NCBI GenBank assembly: GCA_030652805.1
Contig: JAUSPT010000080.1
Coordinates: forward strand, 1-13,448
DNA: 13,448 nucleotides
Direction of reading: 5' to 3'
DNA from: a bacterium
GTDB lineage: Bacteria; JAHJDO01
The notes below the pieces were generated by a model. The model saw only the letters and a list, made by a program, of their open reading frames with translations, made no database searches and had not been told where the DNA came from. The position numbers and the translations under genes are program-made. This document shows positions 7,045 to 13,448 of the stretch, piece after piece. Within the stretch, counting starts at the first letter, position 1, and every line of letters starts with the position of its first letter.

Positions 7045-8574
7045 ATGGATAAACAGGACAAGGTGTTTTACATAACAACGCCTCTTTATTATGTTAACAG
7101 CCACCCACATCTTGGACATTCATACAGCACAATAGTTGCTGATATTATCAATAGGTACAAAAAACTATTTGGGTTTAAAACTTATTTCCTTACAGGTACT
7201 GATGAACATGGGCAAAAAATAGTTGAAGCAGCTAATGAGGAAAACAAATCACCTAAAGAATTTGCTGATGAAATATCCAATGAATTTAAGGAAATGTGGC
7301 AAAAACTGGGTATAGAGTATTCTCAATTCATAAGAACAACAGCTGATTTTCATAAGAGAATTGTTCAGGGTATTCTCCAGAAAGTTTATGATAATGACGA
7401 AATATATTTTGCAGAATATGAAGGATTATACTGTGTTGGATGCGAAAGATTTCTAGATGAGGCAGAACTGGTCGACGGTGATTGTCCTGCGCATAAGACA
7501 AAACCAACTTTAATTAAGGAAAGTAACTATTTCTTTAAGATGTCTAAGTATCAGCGCTGGCTCATAGATTACATAAATAAGCATAATGACTTTATATTTC
7601 CCGAACAGTATAGAAAAGAAGTGTTGTCTTTTTTAAAGGACCCGTTGAAAGACCTGTGTATATCGCGTCCTAAAGAGAGATTAGAATGGGGAATTGAGCT
7701 GCCATTTGACAAAAAATATGTAACATATGTCTGGTTTGATGCTTTAATTAACTATATCTCTGCGCTGGGCTATCCCGACGGAAACTTGTTTAAGAAATAC
7801 TGGAAATACTCACATCATATTATTGGAAAGGATATTTTAAAGACACACGCTGTGTACTGGCCCACAATGCTTAAGGGGATTGGTTTAGAGCCAGTGCGGA
7901 AGTTAGTAGTTCACGGATATTGGAACATGAAAAATATGAAAATGAGTAAGTCAATCGGTAATGTAGCAAACCCTTCAGAATTAGCCGATATTTTTAGTGT
8001 TGACGGCTTAAGATTTCTACTAATGTCGGAGATGGTTTTTGGCAAGGATGCAGATTTTAGACTTGATTCATTTATAACAAGTTATAATGCGCATTTGGCA
8101 AATAATTTTGGCAATTTAGTTAGCAGAGTCATTAATTTCACAATAAAGAATTTTGATAGCAAAGTGCCTGAATGTGGGGAGCTAACAGAGCTTGAACATG
8201 TCCTTCAAAAAAAGGTAAGAGAAAAGGTAAGTTCAATAAAAAAGGCTCTGGATAGTTTTTTAATTCATGAAATTGCAAAGAATTTTTTGGAAATTTCAGC
8301 TCTTACAAATCAATATTTTGACAAAACTGAGCCATGGAAGCTGGCAAAGAATGATAGACAAAAAGATCGGCTGGGAAGTATCCTGTATACATGCTGTGAT
8401 ATTATCAGGATTATGAATATTCTAATTTCTCCTGTAATGCCCAATATCTCTTTAAAACTTGCCAAATATCTGGGATATGACTCTGTGAAAACTGAGGAAC
8501 TGGATTTAAATCTATTACATCCAGGACAATTAATGCATAAGCCGAAGTCCTTATTCCCAAGGATACAACAGTGA
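7045..8574 (+). CDS. metG: Methionyl-tRNA synthetase
   Basis: This class I synthetase charges tRNA-Met. YITTPLYYVNSHPHLGH (9-25) carries the HIGH-type motif HLGH at 22-25. TGTDEHGQK (50-58) is the methionine-pocket region, and KMSKS lies at 299-303 in NMKMSKSIGN. The connective-peptide zinc knuckle is the single-knuckle kind, with C130, C133, C147 and probably H150. The alpha-helical anticodon-binding domain occupies about 340-500. At 509 residues it lacks the C-terminal tRNA-binding (OB-fold) extension of long MetRS forms; a separate Trbp111-like protein may exist elsewhere, which is speculation. There is no Shine-Dalgarno; the ATG lies eight bases after a -10 box. Its TGA overlaps the lpxB GTG, so it is the first gene of a seven-gene group. 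Confidence 0.96.
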   Translation: MDKQDKVFYITTPLYYVNSHPHLGHSYSTIVADIINRYKKLFGFKTYFLTGTDEHGQKIVEAANEENKSPKEFADEISNEFKEMWQKLGIEYSQFIRTTADFHKRIVQGILQKVYDNDEIYFAEYEGLYCVGCERFLDEAELVDGDCPAHKTKPTLIKESNYFFKMSKYQRWLIDYINKHNDFIFPEQYRKEVLSFLKDPLKDLCISRPKERLEWGIELPFDKKYVTYVWFDALINYISALGYPDGNLFKKYWKYSHHIIGKDILKTHAVYWPTMLKGIGLEPVRKLVVHGYWNMKNMKMSKSIGNVANPSELADIFSVDGLRFLLMSEMVFGKDADFRLDSFITSYNAHLANNFGNLVSRVINFTIKNFDSKVPECGELTELEHVLQKKVREKVSSIKKALDSFLIHEIAKNFLEISALTNQYFDKTEPWKLAKNDRQKDRLGSILYTCCDIIRIMNILISPVMPNISLKLAKYLGYDSVKTEELDLNLLHPGQLMHKPKSLFPRIQQ

Positions 8575-9698
8575 AAATAATGATTGTTGCAGGTGAGACA
8601 TCAGGGGACTTGCATGGAAGCAACCTTGTAAGGAATATGAAAAAAATAGATCCAGGACTTAAATTTATTGGTATGGGTGGACATAGAATGAAGGATGCAG
8701 GCGTTGAAAATCTGTTTAATATTGATGACCTTGATATAGTTGGTGTAAGTGAGGTATTTAGAGGAATATTTAAAATAAAAAAGCGGTTCAATGAATTATG
8801 CAAAATCATGGATAAAGATTCTCCTAAGCTTGTTATTCTTATTGATTATCCGGGTTTTAATTTGAGATTAGCTAAGCAGGCAAAAAAGAGAAATATTAAA
8901 GTTGCTTACTATATCAGTCCTCAAATGTGGGCATGGGGGAAAGGACGTATAAAAACAGTAAAAGCATACGTGGATAAAATGATAGTTATTCTCCCTTTTG
9001 AGGAAGATTTTTATAAAGGATATGATGTGCCTGCCGAATTTGTTGGGCATCCTTTACTTGACATAGTAAAAACGTCCGGTACAAGGGAAGAAATCTTAAC
9101 AAGTTTGGATATAACAGGAAAACCTGTTGTTGGTTTATTGCCGGGAAGCAGAAAACAGGAGATAAGGAGAATATTGCCTGCATTAGTTCAAGCTGCAAAA
9201 ATGATAAGAAATTCTCTCTCTGATGTAGAATTCGTGCTGTTATGCGCGGAAAATATAGAGGAGAATGATATTGAACGAGTTCTTCATAACCTGAACATTA
9301 GTATTAAGATTATTAAAAACAGAACATATGATGGAATGAGCTGTTGCGATCTCTTAATCGGGGCATCAGGAACTGTAACACTTGAAGCAGCGCTTCTGAA
9401 TGTGCCAATGATTGTTGTTTATAAAGCATCTCCTTTTACAAGTTTTTTATTTAAAACTTTTTTGAGGGTTCCTCATATAGGGCTTGTAAATATAATGGCT
9501 GGTGAGAGAATAGTTCCTGAGTTATTGCAGGAAGAAGCAAATCCTGAAAATATTAGTAGATGCACTCTTGATATACTGAACAGCAATGGAAAAATGAGTG
9601 ACATAAAAAACAGGTTATCAGGAATAACAGAACAGTTGGGAAGCCCGGGCGCAAGCAAAAGAGCCGCAGAGAGTATATATCGAATGCTGGAGGGATAG
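8571..9698 (+). CDS. lpxB: Lipid-A-disaccharide synthase
   Basis: This GT19 glycosyltransferase joins UDP-2,3-diacylglucosamine and lipid X into the tetraacyl disaccharide of lipid A, at the inner face of the inner membrane. The 375 residues match the family length. Hallmarks in order are GETSGDLHG (8-16), FIGMGGHRM (32-40), YYISPQMWAWG (113-123), PFEEDFY (142-148), FVGHPLLD (157-164), GLLPGSRKQEI (188-198) and GASGTVTLEAAL (264-275). The start is a GTG at 8571, overlapping the metG stop as GTGA; it gives MKIMIVAGETSGD, aligned with family N-termini, while an internal ATG at 8580 would lose three residues. Translation is probably coupled to metG. The exporter gene follows after six bases. Arginine codons are 16 AGR to 4 CGN, the native pattern of this window. 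Confidence 0.97.
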   Translation: MKIMIVAGETSGDLHGSNLVRNMKKIDPGLKFIGMGGHRMKDAGVENLFNIDDLDIVGVSEVFRGIFKIKKRFNELCKIMDKDSPKLVILIDYPGFNLRLAKQAKKRNIKVAYYISPQMWAWGKGRIKTVKAYVDKMIVILPFEEDFYKGYDVPAEFVGHPLLDIVKTSGTREEILTSLDITGKPVVGLLPGSRKQEIRRILPALVQAAKMIRNSLSDVEFVLLCAENIEENDIERVLHNLNISIKIIKNRTYDGMSCCDLLIGASGTVTLEAALLNVPMIVVYKASPFTSFLFKTFLRVPHIGLVNIMAGERIVPELLQEEANPENISRCTLDILNSNGKMSDIKNRLSGITEQLGSPGASKRAAESIYRMLEG

Positions 9699-9704
9699 AT
9701 AATC

Positions 9705-11534
9705 ATGAATCAATACTTAAGAATTTTAAAATTTATAAAGCCATACTGGAAGAGGATACTGCTGGCAGTAATATGTATGTTCATTCTTCAATTCTGTACT
9801 ATTGGGTCAATAGGAAGCATAGTGGTATTTATGGATAATATCCTATCGACAGGTAGTGTTTCTCCAAACACACCAATCCCTCTCACTCTTAAGGGAGAAC
9901 TCTTTGGGCATAAGGTGGCTATAACTCCACTGACAGCAGAATTCACTGTGATTGTGTGGTTGAAGCTGCTGGTTATATTTATAATTTTTATTTATATTTT
10001 GAAAGGACTTGCCCAGTTTGCTCAAAGTTATTTAATGACATACGCCGGTCTTAGAGGAACTTTGGATTTGAGAAATAAATTGTATAGGCATATTCAGCAT
10101 ATGAGCTTGTCTTTCTTCACCAGACAGAAGTCAGGCGCTATTATGAGTCGTATTGCAAATGATGTCGGAGAAGTTAAAACATCTATGACGGTACTCTTTG
10201 GAGATGTTATTAGAGAGCCAATGAATATCATAACGCGAATAATAATTGCATTTGTGCTCAGCCCAAAACTAACCATTATATCTATTCTGATATTTCCTCT
10301 GATAATATACCCAATTATTAAATTCGGCAGAAAGATGCGCAAGCTTACATCCATTACCTTAAAGAGAAGAGCATCCGTTTTTTCAGTGATGCAAGAAAGT
10401 CTTTCCTCAATGAGAATTGTTAAGGCTTTTTCTATGGAACATTATGAATCAGAAAGATTTAACAAGGAAAACGAGGGGGTTTTTAAAACAGAGATAAAGA
10501 GGACAAGAGTACAGGCAGTTACTTCTTCTGTTACAGAGTTTGCTGGCATGCTTGGGATTGCTGTTGCTACATGGCTGGGTGGCGTTTCTGTTATAAGAGG
10601 AGATTTAACTATTGGCTGCTTCATTGGATTTTTTGTTGCTATAGGTGGAATACCTGGTTCAATAAAGAAATTAAGTAGTGTTAATAATACTATTCAGTCT
10701 ATGTTTGCAGCTGCATCAAGAATCTTCAATGTAATGGATAGCCCGTCAGAAGTTGTTGATTTGCCCAATGCGCGTACATTGGATACATTTAAGAATAAAA
10801 TCGAATTTAAAAATGTCAGTTTTGCTTATGATAGAAATGTTATTGTGTTGAAAAATATCAGTTTTGATATTAAGCATGGAGAAGTTGTCGCTGTAGTAGG
10901 TCCAAGCGGTTCAGGTAAAACGACTATAGCAAATCTCATTCCACGTCTATATGATCCAACATCAGGGGAAATTACAATAGACGAAATGAATATTAATGAA
11001 TTTTCATTATGTTCTCTTCGCAGGCAAATGGGAATTGTTACACAGGAGACTGTTCTCTTTAATGATACGCTAAGGCAGAATATATCTTATGGGCATCAGG
11101 AACAAGTTTCTCAGGAAAAGATAGAACATGCAGCTAAAGCTGCGCTTGCTCATGAGTTTATAATGAAGATGCCTGAAGGATATGATGCTGTTATTGGCGA
11201 TCGTGGTGTAAAGCTTTCAGGAGGAGAGGCGCAGAGAATAGCCATTGCAAGAGCTATTCTTAAAAATCCTCCTATACTTATACTTGATGAAGCGACCTCT
11301 GCTCTTGATACTGAATCAGAATATCTGGTCCAGAAGGCAATAAATAATCTTATGGCCAATCGTACCACATTTGTGATTGCGCATCGGCTTTCTACTATTA
11401 TGCATGCGGATAAAATTATAGTAGTTGAAGACGGCAAAATTATAGAAACAGGCACACATGAGGAACTTGTCAAAGAGGGAGGTTTGTACAAGAAATTACA
11501 TGATCTTCAGTTTCGTGTGAATGCTAAAAAATGA
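9705..11534 (+). CDS. msbA: MsbA-like lipid ABC exporter (fused membrane and ATPase domains)
   Basis: This homodimeric ABC exporter probably flips lipid A precursors across the inner membrane. Residues about 15-320 form the transmembrane domain, with hydrophobic segments near 18-42, 80-105, 170-207 and 275-315. The nucleotide-binding domain contains Walker A GPSGSGKTT (399-407), Q-loop Q447, signature LSGGEAQR (504-511), Walker B ILILDEATSALD (524-535, catalytic E529) and H-loop H560. All catalytic residues are present. The periplasmic loop between the first two helices (about 45-80) has an extra hydrophilic insert compared with E. coli MsbA (582 residues). The start has GGAGGG at 9690-9695. 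Position directly after lpxB supports the lipid A role over a drug-export role, though sequence alone does not separate them. The stop overlaps the next start as ATGA. Confidence 0.87.
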   Translation: MNQYLRILKFIKPYWKRILLAVICMFILQFCTIGSIGSIVVFMDNILSTGSVSPNTPIPLTLKGELFGHKVAITPLTAEFTVIVWLKLLVIFIIFIYILKGLAQFAQSYLMTYAGLRGTLDLRNKLYRHIQHMSLSFFTRQKSGAIMSRIANDVGEVKTSMTVLFGDVIREPMNIITRIIIAFVLSPKLTIISILIFPLIIYPIIKFGRKMRKLTSITLKRRASVFSVMQESLSSMRIVKAFSMEHYESERFNKENEGVFKTEIKRTRVQAVTSSVTEFAGMLGIAVATWLGGVSVIRGDLTIGCFIGFFVAIGGIPGSIKKLSSVNNTIQSMFAAASRIFNVMDSPSEVVDLPNARTLDTFKNKIEFKNVSFAYDRNVIVLKNISFDIKHGEVVAVVGPSGSGKTTIANLIPRLYDPTSGEITIDEMNINEFSLCSLRRQMGIVTQETVLFNDTLRQNISYGHQEQVSQEKIEHAAKAALAHEFIMKMPEGYDAVIGDRGVKLSGGEAQRIAIARAILKNPPILILDEATSALDTESEYLVQKAINNLMANRTTFVIAHRLSTIMHADKIIVVEDGKIIETGTHEELVKEGGLYKKLHDLQFRVNAKK

Positions 11535-12205
11535 AAATACACAGGGTTTTTAAGTCAGGGGTAATTCCATGGTTAGCATGGATATTGATTAGAGGCATTG
11601 GTAGAAGCATAGTTATTGAGACCAAAGGAGAAGAAAACTACTTAAAATTAAAAAGAGAAGGCAAAAATATTATACTTGCTACATGGCACAGCAGGTTGTT
11701 TTTAACCGTGTATTATTACAGGTACAAGTTAGGCGGAGGGAATATATGTGTCTTAATAAGTCCGAGCAGGGATGGAGAATTTATAGCAAGGGTTATTAAA
11801 AGATTTGGGTATTCGTTTATTAGAGGATCTAGCAGGCATTATGAAAAAAATGCTCATGAGGAGATGCTTAAAAGGTTATCAGAAGGTTCTGATATGGGAA
11901 TAACACCGGACGGACCAAGAGGTCCGGCTGAAAAAGTACAGCAGGGAGTCATTCATATAGCAGCCGAGTCCGGATGTCCGATAGTTCCCATGACATTCAA
12001 TACATCCAGAAACACAAGACTTAACAGCTGGGATAGGTTTGTATTTCCACATCCTTTCACCAGGGCTGTAGTAACTTTTGGTTCTCCTGTTTATGTTCCG
12101 TCAGATGCTTCAAAAGAAGAAAAACTAAAAAAAGGCAGGGAACTAGAAAACGTTCTAAATAGAATAACAAGAATGGCAGATAAACACTTTAATAAAGGGG
12201 AATGA
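11531..12205 (+). CDS. DUF374 / LPLAT-family acyltransferase
   Basis: This 224-residue protein resembles the DUF374 branch of lysophospholipid acyltransferases. ATWHSRLFL (50-58) carries the probable catalytic His (H53) of the WH-type motif; the classical HX4D aspartate is not present, as is usual in this branch. Other family blocks are ISPSRDGEFIARVI (76-89), GSSRHYE (99-105), GITPDGPRGPAEKVQQG (123-139) and CPIVPMTF (149-156). Residues about 8-25 form a hydrophobic membrane-associating helix. The ATG overlaps the exporter stop (ATGA) and has no Shine-Dalgarno of its own, so translation should be coupled. Adjacency to lpxB and the MsbA-like exporter suggests a late acyltransfer onto lipid A, or another envelope lipid; this is inference. 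The next gene begins one base after the stop. Confidence 0.85.
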   Translation: MKIHRVFKSGVIPWLAWILIRGIGRSIVIETKGEENYLKLKREGKNIILATWHSRLFLTVYYYRYKLGGGNICVLISPSRDGEFIARVIKRFGYSFIRGSSRHYEKNAHEEMLKRLSEGSDMGITPDGPRGPAEKVQQGVIHIAAESGCPIVPMTFNTSRNTRLNSWDRFVFPHPFTRAVVTFGSPVYVPSDASKEEKLKKGRELENVLNRITRMADKHFNKGE

Positions 12206-12206
12206 T

Positions 12207-12401
12207 ATGACTAAACATATTGTTAAACGAGAGTATAAGATTGGCAATAGGGTGATGCATCCAAAATGGGGAAAGGGAACTGTTATTGATCATAGCGGTA
12301 TTGGAGAGAGTTTGAAAATAACAGTTCATTTTGATAATGACAATCAAAAACGTCTTTTGCTTACTAAATACGCAAAGCTTGAAAAGATAAAAGGTAAGTA
12401 G
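12207..12401 (+). CDS. Free-standing DUF3553 (UvrD/PcrA C-terminal tudor-like) mini-protein
   Basis: The 64 residues match the small tudor-like domain found at the extreme C-terminus of UvrD/PcrA helicases. YKIGNRVMHPKWGKGTV (10-26) is the hallmark G-x-RV-x-HPK-x-G-x-G-TV block, followed by LKITVHFDND (36-45) and LLLTKYAKLEKI (50-61). In UvrD/PcrA this domain contacts partners such as RNA polymerase; here it is alone, with no helicase in the window. Its role is unknown; binding to RNA polymerase or nucleic acid is a guess. AAGGGGA at 12195-12201 gives a good ribosome site. It lies one base after the acyltransferase gene and one base before rdgB, so it belongs to the operon. The complete fold and its own ribosome site argue against a degraded helicase remnant. 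Confidence 0.8.
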   Translation: MTKHIVKREYKIGNRVMHPKWGKGTVIDHSGIGESLKITVHFDNDNQKRLLLTKYAKLEKIKGK

Positions 12402-12402
12402 A

Positions 12403-13038
12403 GTGAATATAGTTCTGGCAACAAGAAACAGATATAAAATAAAAGAGATTAAGAAGATTCTTGGCAGTTTAAGTGTAGAAATCTCGTCTGCATTGGACTT
12501 TCCTGGATTGAAGGAGGTTGCAGAGGACGGAAAGAGTATAGAAGAAAATGCAATTAAAAAGGCTATTGTTGTAAGTAAATTCACGCAGCAGTTGGCTATT
12601 GCTGACGATTCAGGACTAGAGGTGGACGCTTTGGAGGGACGACCAGGAGTTTATTCCTCACGTTTTGCAGGTGCGAATGCAACTTACGATGATAATAACA
12701 AGAAGCTTCTTGAACTCATGGAGTATGTTCCTCCTAAGAATCGCACGGCGCGATTTGTATGTATTGTTGCAATTGCAGACAGAGGCAAAGTAAAAAAAAT
12801 CATAAAAGGCACTTGTGAAGGGATAATCTCTTTTGAACCTAAAGGCAAAACAGGTTTTGGATATGACCCTATCTTTATTATCCCCGAATACAATAAAACC
12901 TTTGCAGAACTGGGTCCTGAGATAAAAAACAAAATAAGCCATAGAGCAAAAGCATTTCTGGAAACAAGAAAGTTTCTAATAACTCAAGCCAGCGGATGTC
13001 GAAGATTCAGGTCCGCTGATTTCGAGCGTTATGGCTAA
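12403..13038 (+). CDS. rdgB: XTP/dITP diphosphatase (RdgB/HAM1 family)
   Basis: This house-cleaning enzyme hydrolyses dITP, XTP and ITP to monophosphates, keeping damaged purines out of nucleic acids. Family motifs are complete: N9 and K12 in the substrate-binding NxxK, EDGKSIEENA (41-50), IADDSGLEVDAL (66-77, with the catalytic Asp region), GRPGVYSSRFAG (79-90), GFGYDPIF (151-158) and SHRAKA (179-184). The start is GTG at 12403, with AAGG eight bases upstream; it gives MNIVLATRN, matching family N-termini. At 211 residues it is slightly long. The excess is a basic C-terminal tail from about 196 (SGCRRFRSADFERYG) that I do not recognise as family sequence; it coincides with a palindrome in the DNA. 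It is the sixth gene of the operon, and the stop overlaps the next ribosome site. Confidence 0.95.
   Translation: MNIVLATRNRYKIKEIKKILGSLSVEISSALDFPGLKEVAEDGKSIEENAIKKAIVVSKFTQQLAIADDSGLEVDALEGRPGVYSSRFAGANATYDDNNKKLLELMEYVPPKNRTARFVCIVAIADRGKVKKIIKGTCEGIISFEPKGKTGFGYDPIFIIPEYNKTFAELGPEIKNKISHRAKAFLETRKFLITQASGCRRFRSADFERYG
12990..13018. repeat. Inverted repeat inside the 3' end of rdgB
   Basis: CAGCGGA (12990-12996) and TCCGCTG (13012-13018) form a perfect seven-base-pair stem with a 15-base loop. It lies in a locally GC-rich patch within the last codons of rdgB, encodes the unusual tail, and is followed by no T-run, so it is not a standard terminator. Confidence 0.5.
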
Positions 13039-13053
13039 AGGAAGCATTGACTA

Positions 13054-13305
13054 TTGAAAACGAAGATAAAAAGATTTTTTAACTCTTTTCTTCCTGTTTC
13101 AGGAAAGCGGTGCGGCAAATGTGTCGATTGTGGAGCATGTTGCCGACTATCCAAACCATGCTTGTTTCTAAGATATTATTCCGATGGACAGAGTTACTGT
13201 GCCATCTACTCGTTTCGGCCCTCAAGTTGCCGAAAATACCCAAGAACTTCATCGGAGTTTCTCACAGCAGAAGTTTGTGGGTACAGATTCGAGGAAGACT
13301 CTTAA
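13054..13305 (+). CDS. Cysteine-cluster protein, YkgJ/UPF0153-like (short form)
   Basis: The 83-residue protein has nine cysteines, at 20, 23, 26, 29, 30, 36, 49, 59 and 75. RCGKCVDCGACC (19-30) followed by KPCLFL, SYCAIYSFRPSSCRKYP (48-63) and VCGYRF is the pattern of the YkgJ family, thought to bind zinc or an iron-sulfur centre through a CxxCxxCC-type cluster. No enzymatic role is established. The start is a TTG at 13054, chosen because AAAGGAAG (13037-13044) lies nine bases upstream and no ATG occurs before the cluster; confidence in the exact start is moderate. It follows rdgB by 15 bases as the last gene of the operon that I can see. Many homologues are longer, so this is a minimal version. 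Confidence 0.78.
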   Translation: MKTKIKRFFNSFLPVSGKRCGKCVDCGACCRLSKPCLFLRYYSDGQSYCAIYSFRPSSCRKYPRTSSEFLTAEVCGYRFEEDS

Positions 13306-13448
13306 AAAAATTGTGGAACTCCAGATATAATAGGGAACGGTCAACACATCATTACCCCCCTTGCCAGAAAAAGACTGATCTAATCTGATCACGACATCAA
13401 GGTCAATAGGTGGAATCATAAGCAAGCGCTTGTCCAGATCCGGCACCT
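13306..13448. other. No recognised gene; 143 bases to the window edge
   Basis: No clear terminator for the plus-strand operon is visible. A perfect 10-base palindrome caagcgcttg lies at 13423-13432. A minus-strand open frame enters from the edge (VPDLDKRLLMIPPIDLDVVI... to a stop at 13249), but it runs antisense into the YkgJ-like gene and I recognise no family. It could be the end of a convergent gene or chance. Confidence 0.4.

Noticed and set aside
12189-12584. Minus-strand 131-residue frame over the DUF3553 gene and rdgB start
   Set aside because: Both plus-strand genes are recognised families; the antisense product resembles nothing known.
13381-13448. Possible tRNA near the right edge
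   Set aside because: The sequence ending in ccggcacct lacks a proper T-loop (no GTTCRAATC) and no cloverleaf could be drawn.
1-13448. CRISPR array, toxin-antitoxin, phage-defence or retron module
   Set aside because: No regularly spaced repeats, no reverse transcriptase, nuclease or toxin-like pair was found; the only nearby mobile signal is the insertion sequence.

Overview
The window is a 13.4-kb piece of chromosome from a Gram-negative, AT-rich bacterium. The Gram-negative call rests on lipid A genes (lpxB, an msbA-type exporter) and on a lipoprotein NlpC/P60 peptidase. Two short repeats, an AT-rich interspersed unit at about 6379-6468 and a CTCA...TGAG hairpin at 5056-5100, resemble dispersed repeats I associate with genomes of uncultured candidate phyla such as Omnitrophota. 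That placement is an inference from memory and is weak.

Layout. (1) 1-711 (-): the 5' part of an ISNCY-type insertion sequence that runs off the left edge, with its transposase start and one iterated terminus. (2) 737-3842 (+): a well-formed sigma70-type promoter, a GH29 alpha-L-fucosidase, an L-fucose isomerase-family protein and a weak terminator. This is a two-gene fucose-release and isomerisation cassette whose arginine codon use differs from the rest of the window. (3) 6921-3828 (-): a CBS-domain pair protein, a lipoprotein NlpC/P60 cell-wall peptidase and argininosuccinate synthase (argG), convergent with the fucose cassette. (4) 7045-13305 (+): a seven-gene, tightly packed group: metG, lpxB, msbA-like ABC exporter, DUF374-type acyltransferase, a free-standing UvrD-C-terminal-like (DUF3553) mini-protein, an RdgB/HAM1 nucleotide pyrophosphatase and a cysteine-rich YkgJ-like protein. 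Four junctions overlap or have a one-base gap. (5) 13306-13448: no recognised gene.

How the genes work together. The fucosidase would free L-fucose from imported oligosaccharides and the isomerase would turn it into L-fuculose. No kinase, aldolase or transporter is present here. In the large operon, LpxB makes the lipid A disaccharide, the ABC protein probably flips the lipid, and the DUF374 protein is a plausible acyltransferase of the same pathway. metG, rdgB and the two small genes are housekeeping passengers. The 123-base divergent region 6922-7044 holds promoter-like elements for both directions; the metG one sits so close to the ATG that a leaderless mRNA is predicted.

I did not find a convincing new multi-gene system. 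The most unusual points are a signal peptide that lies inside a dispersed-type repeat, the IS-flanked fucose cassette with foreign-looking codon use, the predicted leaderless metG, and the odd 3' end of rdgB.
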